Positions 17,611-26,544 of a stretch of DNA of 64,000 nt are shown piece by piece; positions within the stretch are counted from its first letter, which is position 1; every line of letters starts with the position of its first letter. The notes beneath the pieces were generated by a model. The model did no database searches. It was not told the DNA's origin and was given only the letters and a program-made list of their open reading frames with translations. The position numbers and the translations under genes are program-made. Origin of the DNA: an uncultured Bacteroidales bacterium (GTDB taxonomy: Bacteria > Bacteroidota > Bacteroidia > Bacteroidales > Bacteroidaceae); NCBI GenBank assembly GCA_902779845.1, contig CACZCZ010000013.1, forward strand, positions 1 through 64,000, given 5' to 3'.

Positions 17611-18920
17611 AAAAGATTTTGACGTTTCTGCTTGTTGCGCTCGCCGCACAACTCCTCCCTCTCTCCCTCTTCGCCCAGCCTACGGCACGCGAGGAGATTG
17701 CTGCCAACCCCTTCCTCTGTGGCAGCAACCACCTGGACTATGACAACTACCCTGCCACGGCTCCGCTGACGCCGGCGCCCAAGGGCTATGTGCCTTTCTT
17801 CATGAACCACTATGGTCGTCATGGCTCGCGCTGGCTGCTCAATGACAACGAGTACTCCCGTTCCATTAACATTCTCAAGCGTGCAGCAGAGCAGGGCAAG
17901 CTGACGGCCACCGGCTCCGAGACGCTGGCGAAGCTGGAGCGCTTCTACCCCTGCACCATCAAGCGCCTGGGCGACCTCACCACCGTCGGCGAGCGCCAGC
18001 ACCACGGCATCGGTCGCCGTATGGTGGAGCACTTCCCCGAGATCTTCAAGTCGAAGAATGTGCCCATCGACGCCAAGAGCACCGTCGTCATCCGCTGCAT
18101 CCTGTCTATGGAAGCCGAGTGCGAGGAACTCGCTGCCGCCAATCCCAGCGCCCGCTTTCACAATGATGTCAGCGAAGCCTTCCAGTACTATCTCAACGCC
18201 CCGCGCCCGGAGAACATCCGCGAGAGCAACCGCAAGCAGGGCGACATCGCACGGCGCTACCGCAGCCGACTGACACACCCCGAGCGCCTCATGAGCGTGC
18301 TCTTCAACGACCAGCAGTGGGTGCAGGACAGCGTCGATGCCGGCGGTTTCATGCGTCAGTTCTTTGCCATCGCCAACAACATGCAGAGCCACGACACCGA
18401 CATCGAGCTCCTCTCGCTCTTCACCGCCGATGAGCTCTACGATCTATGGCGCATTAAGAATATTGAGTGGTATTTGGACCATGCTCATGCGCCACAGACC
18501 GATGGACTGATGCCCTTCACCCAGACGGCGCTGCTGCGCAACATGATCGCCACCGCCGACACCGTCACCTGCACGCAGGCAGCCCTGCGCTTCGGTCATG
18601 AGGTGTGTGTGCTGCCTCTGGCTTGTCTGTTGGAACTTGGCACCTGTGGCGCGCGCGTGGAGAATCTGGATGAACTCGACACCGTGTGGCGCAACTACAA
18701 CATCTTCCCCATGGCCTGCAACATCCAGCTCATCTACTACCGCCCGGCAAAGAGCCGCGGGCCGGTGAACATGACAGACCCCAACGCCGACATCCTTGTC
18801 AAGGCGCTCCTCAACGAACGCGAGGTGACACTCCCTGTGCCCACGACGCAGCATCCTTACTACCGTTGGGCTGACCTACGAGCCTATTACCTCAAGAAAC
18901 TCGACAGCTTCGAGAAATAG
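17607..18920 (+). CDS. Exported histidine acid phosphatase, MINPP-like (inositol-polyphosphate phosphatase family)
   Basis: A 437-residue protein with a signal peptide (ending LFAQ, about residue 23). The catalytic RHG motif is present as NHYGRHGSRW (His nucleophile at about residue 72), and the second motif is FGHE (about 330) where family members have HAE or HD. This fits the clade-2 histidine phosphatases, including MINPP-type phytases of Bacteroides that release phosphate from inositol hexakisphosphate. Substrate is inferred from family only. It overlaps the upstream large protein gene by 4 bases. The likely location is periplasm or outer-membrane vesicles. Phosphate or phytate scavenging would be the expected role. 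Confidence 0.82.
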   Translation: MKKILTFLLVALAAQLLPLSLFAQPTAREEIAANPFLCGSNHLDYDNYPATAPLTPAPKGYVPFFMNHYGRHGSRWLLNDNEYSRSINILKRAAEQGKLTATGSETLAKLERFYPCTIKRLGDLTTVGERQHHGIGRRMVEHFPEIFKSKNVPIDAKSTVVIRCILSMEAECEELAAANPSARFHNDVSEAFQYYLNAPRPENIRESNRKQGDIARRYRSRLTHPERLMSVLFNDQQWVQDSVDAGGFMRQFFAIANNMQSHDTDIELLSLFTADELYDLWRIKNIEWYLDHAHAPQTDGLMPFTQTALLRNMIATADTVTCTQAALRFGHEVCVLPLACLLELGTCGARVENLDELDTVWRNYNIFPMACNIQLIYYRPAKSRGPVNMTDPNADILVKALLNEREVTLPVPTTQHPYYRWADLRAYYLKKLDSFEK

Positions 18921-18966
18921 CCCTTTTATGCAGGGCGGCTGTTCCGCTCACGTGGCAGGCCCCCCT

Positions 18967-19164
18967 TTAGTGCTGACAGCATTCATGACCGCTTCCGCAA
19001 CAACAGTCGGAGGCGGTCATCTTGTGCTGGCAGCTGTCGGCCAGTGGGCAGCCGGCACACCGCACATCATCCTCGCCGCGCTTCGCCGTGAAGCGCTTCC
19101 ACAGGCGGCGGGCAGTGTAAGCCACGCAGACCGCAAGGATGATGATGACTAGAATTTGTTGCAC
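18967..19164 (-). CDS. FeoB-associated Cys-rich membrane protein
   Basis: A 65-residue protein just downstream of feoAB on the same strand. One N-terminal membrane span (QQILVIIILAVCVAYTAR) is followed by a short basic segment (RRLWKRFTAKRG) and a Cys-rich tail (CAGCPLADSC, then CCCGSGHECC), the hallmark of the small proteins that accompany FeoB in Bacteroidetes. The tail may bind iron or an Fe-S cluster and tune FeoB, but this is inference. I place the start at the GTG at 19164 because no ATG is available and the frame upstream is a translation of GAAAAGTGAAAA filler. The spacing to the feoB stop is 50 bases. Confidence 0.75.
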   Translation of the reverse strand: MQQILVIIILAVCVAYTARRLWKRFTAKRGEDDVRCAGCPLADSCQHKMTASDCCCGSGHECCQH

Positions 19165-19214
19165 AAATTGAAGTGAAAAAAGAAAGAGTGAAAAGTGAAA
19201 AATACGATTATCAC

Positions 19215-21743
19215 TTAAAACAGCTGTCCTATTTGCACGACGGCTACGGAGACGAGCCACGCGAGGCAGGTGGTGTAGAGGGCGGCACAGAGCGCCCAGC
19301 CCCACGATGAGGTCTCGTTCTTGATGGCTACGATGGTGGCCAGACAGGGGAAGTAGAGGAGGATGAAGAGCAGGTAGGCGAAGGCCGTGAGCGGAGTCAC
19401 GCCGTCGGCGCTCATACGCTGGCGCAGGAGTGTGTATTTGTCCTTGTCCTCGCTGAAGGTGTCGTCGTCGCCGAAGCTGTCGTCGCCCGAGTAGAGCACG
19501 CCCATCGTGCTGGCTACTATCTCCTTGGCACCTACACCGGCGATGAGACTCACGTCCAGCTTCCAATTGAAATGCTGCGGCGCGAAGATGGGTTCAATGG
19601 CTTTTCCGGCACGACCGAGGTACGAGGTCTCCATGGAGACCCCTCTGCTCCCTTCCCCGACCCCTTCCCTGTTAGGGAGGGGTGAATTGCTGGCAACAGA
19701 AGTATTCTCGCCACCCTCCCTGACAGGGGAGGGGGTGGGGCCGAAGTAACTCAACGCCCACACGATGATGCTGGCAACGAGGATGATGCCGCCCATCTTC
19801 TTCAGGTACTCCTTGCCCTTCTCCCACGTGTGGCGCCCGATGGCTTTGGCGGTCGGCCAACGGTAGGGCGGAAGCTCCATCACGAAGGGCGTATCCTCAC
19901 CCTTGATGATGAAGCTCGAGAAAATACGTGACACCACCACGGCTACCAGAATGCCGATGGCGTAAAGCGACACCAGCACCGTACTGCGCCACTGGGGTGC
20001 AAAGAACGTCCCCACGATCATTATATATATAGGTAGGCGCGCGGAGCACGACATGAAAGGCAGGATCATCATCGTGATCAGTCGCGAGCGGCGGCTCTCA
20101 ATGGTGCGGGTGGCCATCACGGCGGGGACATTACAGCCGAAGCCCATCACCAGCGGGATGAACGACTTGCCGTGCAAGCCCATGCGGTGCATCAGCTTGT
20201 CCATGATGAAGGCGGCACGCGACATATAGCCCGAGTCCTCCATGAAGGAGATGAAGAAGTAGAGTATCAGGATCTGCGGCAGGAACACGATGACGCTTCC
20301 CACACCGCCGATGACACCGTCCACGAGCATCGACCGCAGGGGGCCCTCGCTCATCGTGGAGCCTATCCATTCGCCCAGCCATGCCACGCCGGCCTCTATC
20401 CAGTCCATGGGGTACTGGCCGAGCGCGAAGGTCGTCTGGAACATCACGTAGAGAATCAGGAAGAAGATGGGGAAGCCCAGGAAACGGTTCGACAGCAGGT
20501 TGTCGATGCGGTGTGTGGTGTGGTAGGTGTCCGCCTTCGTGCCAGTCTTGAACTCAGCTTCGGTGAGCGCACCGTGGATGAAGCCGTATTTGGCATCCAT
20601 GATGGCTGTCTCGGAATCTACGCCCGTCTCCTCCAGCACACGTGCTGCGGCATAGTCGCGTGCAGCCATCAGGCGCTTGCGGTCTTCGCTGCGGTGTTCG
20701 CTCTCCACGTGACTCTCCACGTAGTGGATCATCTCCGCGTCGTGCTCCAGCAACTTCAGCGCCATATAGCGCGTGGAGTACTGTGTGCTCAGGTGCTCAT
20801 CGGCCTTCAGGAACTCTTGGATATGCGTGATGCCGTCTTCAATCTCGTGGCCATAGTTGATGTGGATGTGTCGCGACTGCGTGTTCACGCCCTCATAGAC
20901 CTCAATGACAGTGTGGAAGAGTTCTTTTACGCCGCGTCCGCTCTTGAACGATGTCGGCACCATGGGGACGCCGAACAGCGTGGAGAGCGTGTCGAGGTTC
21001 ACGTAGTCGCCGCGTAGCTCGAACTCATCGAACATATTCAGGGCGCACACTACACGCAGGTTCATATCTACCAGCTGCGTGGTCAGGTACAGGTTGCGTT
21101 CAATATTCGAGGCATCAATGACGTTGATGACTACGTCGGGGTGTTCCTCCTGCAGATGCTGTCTCACAAAGAGTTCCTCGGGCGAGTAGCAGGACAACGA
21201 GTAGGTGCCGGGCAAGTCCGTGAGGTCGAAGGTGTAGCCCTCCTGTTCTGCCGTCGCCGTCGTCGCATCCACCGTGACCCCCGAGTAGTTACCCACGTGG
21301 GCATGAGCACCGCTGGCATAGTTGAACAACGAGGTCTTGCCGCAGTTGGGGTTGCCGATAAGAGCCACGGAGATGGCAGATCCACCCCCCTGCCCCTCCC
21401 TGTTAGGGAGGGGAGTAGTATCATCTGAGCAGGCGTCCGCCGAGGTCGTTGCAGGAGTAACCGACTTACCCCCATTGTCTTGAAGGTAATTACTCCCCTC
21501 CCTAATAGGGAGGGGCAGGGGGGAGAGTCTTACCTCTATCAACTTCGCCTCTTCATGACGTAGGCTCACCTCGTAGCCCATCAGCTTGTATTTTACAGGG
21601 TCTTGGAGCGGCGCGTTGAGGAGCGCCTCCACGGGTTGCCCCTTGATGAAGCCCATCTCGATGATGCGTTTGCGGAATCCTCCGTGGCCGCTCACCTTCA
21701 CGATGTAAGCTCGTTCACCGGTCTTGAGTTCAGAGAGTTTCAT
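19215..21743 (-). CDS. feoB: Fused FeoA-FeoB ferrous iron transporter
   Basis: An 842-residue protein for GTP-driven Fe(II) uptake across the inner membrane. Residues 1-73 are a FeoA SH3-like domain (GHGGFRKRIIEMGFIKG). The FeoB G domain starts near 124 with GNPNCGKTSLF (G1), DLPGTYS (G3) and NMFD (G4). Membrane gates follow from about residue 430 (FLGFPIFFLILYVMF; VIVFLPQILILYFF; VMGFGCNVPA). The FeoA-FeoB linker (residues 73-121) is built from an inverted pair of palindromic repeats encoding SPLPLPIREGS and TPLPNREGQGGG. A second pair (about 667-698) encodes TPSPVREGG and SPLPNREGVGEGS in a loop between membrane spans. A canonical promoter lies upstream. Confidence 0.95.
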   Translation of the reverse strand: MKLSELKTGERAYIVKVSGHGGFRKRIIEMGFIKGQPVEALLNAPLQDPVKYKLMGYEVSLRHEEAKLIEVRLSPLPLPIREGSNYLQDNGGKSVTPATTSADACSDDTTPLPNREGQGGGSAISVALIGNPNCGKTSLFNYASGAHAHVGNYSGVTVDATTATAEQEGYTFDLTDLPGTYSLSCYSPEELFVRQHLQEEHPDVVINVIDASNIERNLYLTTQLVDMNLRVVCALNMFDEFELRGDYVNLDTLSTLFGVPMVPTSFKSGRGVKELFHTVIEVYEGVNTQSRHIHINYGHEIEDGITHIQEFLKADEHLSTQYSTRYMALKLLEHDAEMIHYVESHVESEHRSEDRKRLMAARDYAAARVLEETGVDSETAIMDAKYGFIHGALTEAEFKTGTKADTYHTTHRIDNLLSNRFLGFPIFFLILYVMFQTTFALGQYPMDWIEAGVAWLGEWIGSTMSEGPLRSMLVDGVIGGVGSVIVFLPQILILYFFISFMEDSGYMSRAAFIMDKLMHRMGLHGKSFIPLVMGFGCNVPAVMATRTIESRRSRLITMMILPFMSCSARLPIYIMIVGTFFAPQWRSTVLVSLYAIGILVAVVVSRIFSSFIIKGEDTPFVMELPPYRWPTAKAIGRHTWEKGKEYLKKMGGIILVASIIVWALSYFGPTPSPVREGGENTSVASNSPLPNREGVGEGSRGVSMETSYLGRAGKAIEPIFAPQHFNWKLDVSLIAGVGAKEIVASTMGVLYSGDDSFGDDDTFSEDKDKYTLLRQRMSADGVTPLTAFAYLLFILLYFPCLATIVAIKNETSSWGWALCAALYTTCLAWLVSVAVVQIGQLF
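19649..19687. repeat. Palindromic repeat arm inside feoB, C-terminal region
   Basis: CCCTTCCCTGTTAGGGAGGG-type core, in frame, encoding SPLPNREGVGEGS on the minus strand. It is paired with an inverted arm at 19709-19742, with a 21-base spacer. Confidence 0.7.
19709..19742. repeat. Second palindromic repeat arm inside feoB, C-terminal region
   Basis: ACCCTCCCTGACAGGGGAGG-type core encoding TPSPVREGG on the minus strand. It is the inverted partner of 19649-19687. Confidence 0.7.
21381..21420. repeat. Palindromic repeat arm in the FeoA-FeoB linker
   Basis: CCCCTCCCTGTTAGGGAGGG core preceded by CCCCCCTG, encoding TPLPNREGQGGGS on the minus strand. Its inverted partner is at 21485-21530. Confidence 0.75.
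21485..21530. repeat. Palindromic repeat arm in the FeoA-FeoB linker, full-length form
   Basis: Full arm: GTAATTACTCCCC, then CTCCCTAATAGGGAGGGG, then CAGGGGGGAGAGTCT. On the minus strand it encodes RLSPLPLPIREGSNYL. Outer end AGACTC and inner end GTAATTAC match the arms at ostA and trpS. Confidence 0.75.
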
Positions 21744-21765
21744 GCGTTGTCTTCATTTTTGTTCG

Positions 21766-21797
21766 CAAAAATACGTACATTTACTCAAACGACCAAA
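21766..21797 (-). promoter_or_regulatory. Canonical Bacteroidetes promoter for feoAB
   Basis: On the minus strand, TTTG (21794-21797) is followed after exactly 20 nt by TATTTTTG (21766-21773), 22 bp before the ATG. This fits the TTTG-N19-21-TAnnTTTG consensus. I see no clear Fur-like box. Confidence 0.75.
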
Positions 21798-21852
21798 AAT
21801 CCGTACACGAAAGCGCCGCCTGAACTTGCAAAATCACCAAAAGTAGGTATCG

Positions 21853-22608
21853 CTATGCGAAGGATTGGCGTGCTTTCTTGAGGAGGTCCGAGGCAAAGAT
21901 GAAGTCGGTGAGGGCCTGATTGTCAGAGGTGGCTACCTGTGTCTTGTCGCCCGTCCATTCCTGACGACCTTCCTTGATGAAGATAATGCTGTCGCCGATG
22001 CCCATGACGGAGTTCATGTCGTGGGTGTTCATGATGGTGGTCATCTGGTACTCCACGGTGATGTCATGAATGAGGGCATCGATGACGAGGCTGGTCTTGG
22101 GGTCGAGGCCGCTGTTGGGCTCGTCGCAGAACAGATACTTGGGGTTGAGGGCGATGGCACGTGCGATGGCCACGCGCTTTTGCATACCGCCGGAGATCTC
22201 ATCGGGGTACTTCTGCTGCGCATCGATGAGGTTGACGCGGTCCAGACATTGCTGGGCGCGCTTGGTGCGGTCGCGCAGCGTCATGGAAGAGAACATGTCA
22301 AGGGGGAACATGACGTTCTCCAGCACGCTCATGCTGTCGAAGAGGGCGGCGGACTGGAAAATCATCCCAATCTCGCGGCGCAGGACGGCTTTCTCGCGCT
22401 TGTTCATGGTGACGAAATCGCGCCCGTCATAGAGGATCTCGCCCTTCGTGGGCTCCAGTAGGCCTACGATACACTTCATCAACACGGTCTTACCCGAACC
22501 GGACTGCCCGATAATGAGGTTCGTCTGTCCGGCGGGGAAGGTGTGGGTGATACCCTGGAGGACTTCCCTGTCCTCAAAGGATTTATAGAGGGAGCGTATT
22601 TCAATCAT
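21853..22608 (-). CDS. mlaF: Mla-type ABC transporter ATP-binding protein
   Basis: The 251-residue product has Walker A GQSGSGKT (about 33-40), Q-loop, signature SGGMQ and Walker B YLFCDEPNSGLD, plus the H-switch NTHDMNS. This is the MlaF/Ttg2A build: the ATPase of the system that moves phospholipids between the outer and inner membranes. I start it at the ATG at 22608, which overlaps the stop of the permease gene by 4 bases (ATGA); the longer frame upstream is a shadow of the permease gene. A solute-binding MCE protein (MlaD) is not adjacent and must be elsewhere if the system is complete. Confidence 0.9.
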   Translation of the reverse strand: MIEIRSLYKSFEDREVLQGITHTFPAGQTNLIIGQSGSGKTVLMKCIVGLLEPTKGEILYDGRDFVTMNKREKAVLRREIGMIFQSAALFDSMSVLENVMFPLDMFSSMTLRDRTKRAQQCLDRVNLIDAQQKYPDEISGGMQKRVAIARAIALNPKYLFCDEPNSGLDPKTSLVIDALIHDITVEYQMTTIMNTHDMNSVMGIGDSIIFIKEGRQEWTGDKTQVATSDNQALTDFIFASDLLKKARQSFA

Positions 22609-23351
22609 GAGAGGATGTTTGTCAGGAAGATGTCTGCAAAAAGAATCAGCATGGAGCAGTGCACGACGCTGTCGGTGCTGGCCTTGCCCACCTCTACGCT
22701 GCCGCCCTCGACAGTGTAGCCGTAGAAGGCTGAGACGGAGGCGATGATGAAGGCGAAGAAGAAGGACTTGATGTAGCCCATCCACACGAACCATTGGTTG
22801 AAGGAGTGTTGCAGACCGTAGGTGAGGTCTTCTGTGGTGAGAATGCCGGAGAGGCAGATGGCGTAGGCGCCGCCGAAACCTGCCACCATCGAGAAGGTGA
22901 CCAGCAGGGGAATCATCGTCACCAACCCCATGATCTTGGGCAAGATAAGGAACGAGGCGGAGTTGACACCCATGATGTCCAATGCGTCGATCTGCTGTGT
23001 CACACGCATGGTCCCAATCTCAGAGGCGATGTTGGAGCCTACTTTGCCGGCGAGGATAAGACACATGATGCTGGAGGAGAACTCCAGGAGGAGGATCTCA
23101 CGGGTGGTGTAGCCGGTGGAGAAACGCGGCATCCAAGGACTCTGGATGTTCATCTTCATCTGGATGCAGATGACGGCGCCGATGAAGAAGGAAATCATCA
23201 GCACGATGCCAATGCTGTCGAGGCCCAGTTGCTGCATCTCCTTGATGTACTGCTTCCAGTACATACGGAAACGTTCGGGGCGGCTGAAAACTTTGCCCAT
23301 CAGGACCAGATAACGGCCGAATGTGGCGATTGGTGTAGTGATAAAATGCAT
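22605..23351 (-). CDS. mlaE: Mla-type ABC transporter permease
   Basis: A 248-residue MlaE/YrbE-family permease. It shows five to six hydrophobic segments and the family hallmarks (LILAGKVGSNIASEIGTMRV near residue 107, then QIDALDIMGVN). It works with MlaF in lipid transport for outer-membrane asymmetry. The open frame extends to a TTG at 23375, but that TTG is part of the -7 box TACTTTTG at 23373-23380, so it cannot be in the mRNA; the ATG at 23351 is the only reasonable start. It is the first gene of a two-gene leftward operon and is coupled to mlaF by a 4-base overlap. Confidence 0.92.
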   Translation of the reverse strand: MHFITTPIATFGRYLVLMGKVFSRPERFRMYWKQYIKEMQQLGLDSIGIVLMISFFIGAVICIQMKMNIQSPWMPRFSTGYTTREILLLEFSSSIMCLILAGKVGSNIASEIGTMRVTQQIDALDIMGVNSASFLILPKIMGLVTMIPLLVTFSMVAGFGGAYAICLSGILTTEDLTYGLQHSFNQWFVWMGYIKSFFFAFIIASVSAFYGYTVEGGSVEVGKASTDSVVHCSMLILFADIFLTNILS

Positions 23352-23372
23352 GTAATTCTTGTATTTCGGGGG

Positions 23373-23380
23373 CAAAAGTA
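23373..23380 (-). promoter_or_regulatory. -7 box (TACTTTTG) for mlaEF
   Basis: It lies 22-29 nt upstream of the mlaE ATG on the minus strand, giving a leader of about 15 nt. It decides the start codon of mlaE, because the longer frame would begin within it. Confidence 0.6.
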
Positions 23381-23455
23381 GTCAAAAAAGGCTAAAAGAG
23401 CGACATGAAAAGGCAGTTTTTTTACATGAAATGGTAGAATGTGGTAATATTTATG

Positions 23456-23463
23456 TACTTTTG
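23456..23463 (+). promoter_or_regulatory. -7 box (TACTTTTG) for lptB
   Basis: A TAnnTTTG match 18 nt before the lptB ATG at 23482, followed by CACCCTC. No good -33 TTTG is seen. Confidence 0.55.
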
Positions 23464-23481
23464 CACCCTCAATAGACACTT

Positions 23482-24339
23482 ATGACCGAAAATTCGACCA
23501 TCTCTGACCCGCTGAGCACGGCTTATGTTGCACCGCATCAAGACGAGCCGCTGCGCCTGTGTGCCGAGCATCTGAAAAAGATCTACGGCAAGCGCACGGT
23601 GGTTGACGACGTGAACTTCCATGTCGATCAGGGCGAGATTGTGGGTCTGCTGGGTCCCAACGGTGCCGGCAAGACCACGTCGTTCTATATGACCACCGGG
23701 CTGGTGATACCGAACGAGGGCAAGGTGTTCATTGGCCATGAGGAAATCACCGGCCTGCCCGTGTACAAGCGAGCACACAAGGGCATCGGTTACCTGGCAC
23801 AGGAAGCCAGCGTGTTCCGCAAGATGTCGGTGGAGGACAACATCGCCAGCGTGCTGGAGCTACGCACCGACTGCACCGAGGAGTACAAGCGCGAGAAGCT
23901 GGAGAGCCTGATCCATGAGTTCCGCCTGCAGAAAGTCCGCAAGAACCTGGGCGACCGCCTCTCCGGTGGCGAGCGCCGCCGAACAGAAATAGCGCGCTGC
24001 CTGGCCATCGACCCCAAATTCGTGATGCTCGACGAGCCCTTCGCTGGCGTTGACCCCATTGCGGTGGAGGATATCCAGCTCATCGTGTGGAAACTGAAGA
24101 AGATGAACATCGGCGTACTCATCACTGACCACAATGTGGAAGAGACGCTCTGTATCACCGACCGGGCCTATATGCTCTTCGAGGGCCGTATCTATTTCAA
24201 GGGAACACCTGAAGAATTGGCAGGCAACGAGGTGGTACGTGCCAAGTACCTGACAAACAGCTTCGAACTGCGTCTGAAGGACTTCGAGGGGATGGACCGC
24301 GAACGACAGATGGCAGATGCTGCAGCCTCTGGCACGTGA
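23482..24339 (+). CDS. lptB: LPS export ABC transporter ATP-binding protein
   Basis: A 285-residue cytoplasmic ATPase that powers lipopolysaccharide extraction from the inner membrane with LptFG. Walker [12 protein letters not shown] (about 57), Q-loop AQEAS, signature LSGGERRR (about 161), Walker [14 protein letters not shown] and H-switch [10 protein letters not shown] are all intact and LptB-like. An extra N-terminal stretch of about 25 residues and a C-terminal tail are usual for Bacteroidetes members. It is divergent from mlaEF. The nearby ostA-like gene at 38.3 kb belongs to the same pathway but not to the same transcript. Confidence 0.93.
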   Translation: MTENSTISDPLSTAYVAPHQDEPLRLCAEHLKKIYGKRTVVDDVNFHVDQGEIVGLLGPNGAGKTTSFYMTTGLVIPNEGKVFIGHEEITGLPVYKRAHKGIGYLAQEASVFRKMSVEDNIASVLELRTDCTEEYKREKLESLIHEFRLQKVRKNLGDRLSGGERRRTEIARCLAIDPKFVMLDEPFAGVDPIAVEDIQLIVWKLKKMNIGVLITDHNVEETLCITDRAYMLFEGRIYFKGTPEELAGNEVVRAKYLTNSFELRLKDFEGMDRERQMADAAASGT

Positions 24340-24466
24340 TTTGCAGAAGAATGAAAAGTGAAAAGTGAAAAATAACTCTTGAACTCCTAAATTATTCGTA
24401 AAATTGTAAATCGTCAAATTGTCCAATTAAAAGGATTGTAAAATCGTAAAATCGTAAAATAACATT
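24340..24466. repeat. Filler repeats between lptB and tig
   Basis: GAAAAGTGAAAAGTGAAAAA is followed by GTAAATCGTC, AAATTGTCCAATT and three GTAAAATC-type units up to the tig start. The same word families are found in frame within coding genes elsewhere ([10 protein letters not shown] tails; 49002-49022 and others). Confidence 0.5.
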
Positions 24467-25822
24467 ATGAACATTCAATTCGAGAAGACTTCAGGTGTGG
24501 CCGCAGAGCTGACCATCACCTTTGACAAAGCCGACTATCAGGAGCGCGTGGAAAAGGCGCTCAAGAACTATCGCAAGAAAGCCGCCATGCCGGGCTTCCG
24601 TCCCGGTCAGGTTCCCATGAGCCTGATGAAGAAGCGCTTTGGCGGCGAGATCACCGCTGAGGAAGTGCAGAAGCTGCTGAGCGAGAAACTCTATGGCTAC
24701 CTGCGTGAGAATAAGGTTGATATGTTGGGCGATCCCCTCGCCAGCGAGAAACAGCAGCCCATCGATTTCGAGGCTGAACAGCTCACCTTCATCTTCGACA
24801 TCGCTCTGGCTCCCCAGTTCGATGCCAAGCTGACTGATGCTGACAAGATTCCTTACTATACCATCAAGGTGGACGACGCCATGGTCGATGGTCAGGTGTC
24901 GGCATACTGCCAGCGTGCAGGCCACTATGACAAGGTGGACAGCTACCAGGAAGGTGACATGATCAAGGGTCATCTGGCTGAGCTCGATGCCGACGGTAAC
25001 GTCAAGGAAGGCGGCGTGCAGAAGGAAGATGCTGTGATCCTGCCCGGTTACTTCAAGAATGCCGACGAAAAGAAGAAGTTCGACGGCGTGCAGGTGAACA
25101 CCGTCATCACATGGAACCCCGCCGTGGCCTATGAGAACAGTGCCATCGAGCTGAGCAGCCTCCTGGGTATCACCAAGGAAGAGGCTGAGGGCATCCAGGG
25201 CAACTTCAGCTACCAGATTACGGAGATCACGCGCTATGTGGCTGCCGAGCCGTCGCAGGAGCTCTACGACCAGATCTTCGGTGAAGGCAAGGTGAAGAGC
25301 GAGGAAGAGTTCCGCGCTGCCATCAAGGCACAGATCGAGGAGCAGTTCGCCTTCAATGCACAGGTGCGTTTCATGACTGACGTCCGCGAGTATCTCGAAG
25401 AGCGCATCGGTCAGCTGGAATGGCCTGAGGAACTGCTGAAGCGCATTATGCGCGCTAACAACCCCGACAAGGACGAGAAGTACGTGGAAGACAACTTCGC
25501 CGGCAGCATCAAGGAACTGGAGTGGCACCTCATCAAGGAGCAGCTGGCCGACCAGACGGGTATCAAGGTGGAGCAGGAGGATGTCCTCGAAGTGGCCAAG
25601 CGCCAGACACGCATGCAGTTCGCTCAGTATGGAATGGGTAACATCCCCGACGAGGTCATCACCAACTACGCCAACGAGATGCTCAAGAAGAAGGAGCAGG
25701 TAGAAGGCTTGGTAGCCCGTTGCGTGGAGGAGAAGCTGGGCGTTGCCATCAAGGACATCGTGAAGCTCACCAAGAAGAGCGTCACCTTGGATCAGTTCAA
25801 CAAACTCTACGAAAAGAAATAA
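24467..25822 (+). CDS. tig: Trigger factor
   Basis: A 451-residue ribosome-associated chaperone. The N-terminal ribosome-binding domain carries the signature FRPGQVPMSLMKKRFG (about 44-59; the family has G-F-R-x-G-x-x-P). The middle PPIase-like domain (about 150-240) is divergent, as in other Bacteroidetes, and a long helical C-terminal domain forms the substrate cradle. The PPIase active site is probably weak or absent. It is followed after 6 bases by clpP, which fits the usual tig-clpP-clpX operon in which folding and degradation are encoded together. Confidence 0.93.
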   Translation: MNIQFEKTSGVAAELTITFDKADYQERVEKALKNYRKKAAMPGFRPGQVPMSLMKKRFGGEITAEEVQKLLSEKLYGYLRENKVDMLGDPLASEKQQPIDFEAEQLTFIFDIALAPQFDAKLTDADKIPYYTIKVDDAMVDGQVSAYCQRAGHYDKVDSYQEGDMIKGHLAELDADGNVKEGGVQKEDAVILPGYFKNADEKKKFDGVQVNTVITWNPAVAYENSAIELSSLLGITKEEAEGIQGNFSYQITEITRYVAAEPSQELYDQIFGEGKVKSEEEFRAAIKAQIEEQFAFNAQVRFMTDVREYLEERIGQLEWPEELLKRIMRANNPDKDEKYVEDNFAGSIKELEWHLIKEQLADQTGIKVEQEDVLEVAKRQTRMQFAQYGMGNIPDEVITNYANEMLKKKEQVEGLVARCVEEKLGVAIKDIVKLTKKSVTLDQFNKLYEKK

Positions 25823-25828
25823 GCCGCT

Positions 25829-26500
25829 ATGCAGCAATCCGATTTCCGCAAGTTCGCCACAGGTCACCTGGGCCTGAACGGACAGGTCCTGGACGACTAT
25901 GTCAGCGTGCAGAACCAATATCTGAACCCCTACATCCTGGAGGAGCGTCAGCTGAATGTGACACAGATGGACGTGTTCTCGCGCCTGATGATGGACCGCA
26001 TCATCTTCCTCGGCACCGCCATCGACGACTACACGGCCAACACGCTGCAGGCACAGCTTCTGTACCTGGACAGCGTAGATCCCGGCAAGGACATCAATGT
26101 CTATTTGAATTCCCCCGGCGGCAGCGTGAGCGCTGGTCTGGGCATCTATGACACCATGCAGTTCATCACCTCCGACGTGGCCACGATCTGCACAGGCATG
26201 GCAGCCTCGATGGCTGCTGTCCTGCTGGTGGCTGGCAAGGAGGGCAAGCGCAGCGCGCTGCCCCACAGCCGTGTGATGATCCACCAGCCGCTGGGCGGTG
26301 TCCAGGGTCAGGCCAGCGACATCGAAATCGAGGCCCGCGAGATTCAGAAACTCAAGAAGGAACTCTATCAGATCATCGCCGACCACAGCCATACGCCCTA
26401 CGACAAAGTGTGGGCTGACAGCGACCGCAACTACTGGATGACGGCCGAGGAAGCGCGTGACTATGGGATGATTGACCAGGTGCTGAGCCGTAAGCAGTAA
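25829..26500 (+). CDS. clpP: ATP-dependent Clp protease proteolytic subunit
   Basis: The 223-residue serine peptidase forms a double-heptamer chamber fed by ClpX. The catalytic triad is visible: Ser127 in TGMAASMAA, His152 in SRVMIHQP, and an Asp near 199 in ADSDRNYWM. The oxyanion-hole segment NSPGGSVSAG is intact. It lies between tig (6-base gap) and clpX (44-base gap) in the conserved order, so co-expression is likely. Length and sequence are normal for the family. Confidence 0.96.
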   Translation: MQQSDFRKFATGHLGLNGQVLDDYVSVQNQYLNPYILEERQLNVTQMDVFSRLMMDRIIFLGTAIDDYTANTLQAQLLYLDSVDPGKDINVYLNSPGGSVSAGLGIYDTMQFITSDVATICTGMAASMAAVLLVAGKEGKRSALPHSRVMIHQPLGGVQGQASDIEIEAREIQKLKKELYQIIADHSHTPYDKVWADSDRNYWMTAEEARDYGMIDQVLSRKQ

Positions 26501-26544
26501 GCTGGCTCACGCGCGAACATTATTTATATAATAAAAGATTCTGA

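Noticed and set aside
22609-22794. 62-codon N-terminal extension of mlaF
   Set aside because: The extension is an Arg/Leu-rich shadow of mlaE in another frame; the ATG at 22608 fits the family start and overlaps the mlaE stop.
24491-26392. 633-codon frame opposite tig and clpP
   Set aside because: Long antisense frames arise from the codon bias of GC-rich genes; the sense genes are unambiguous.
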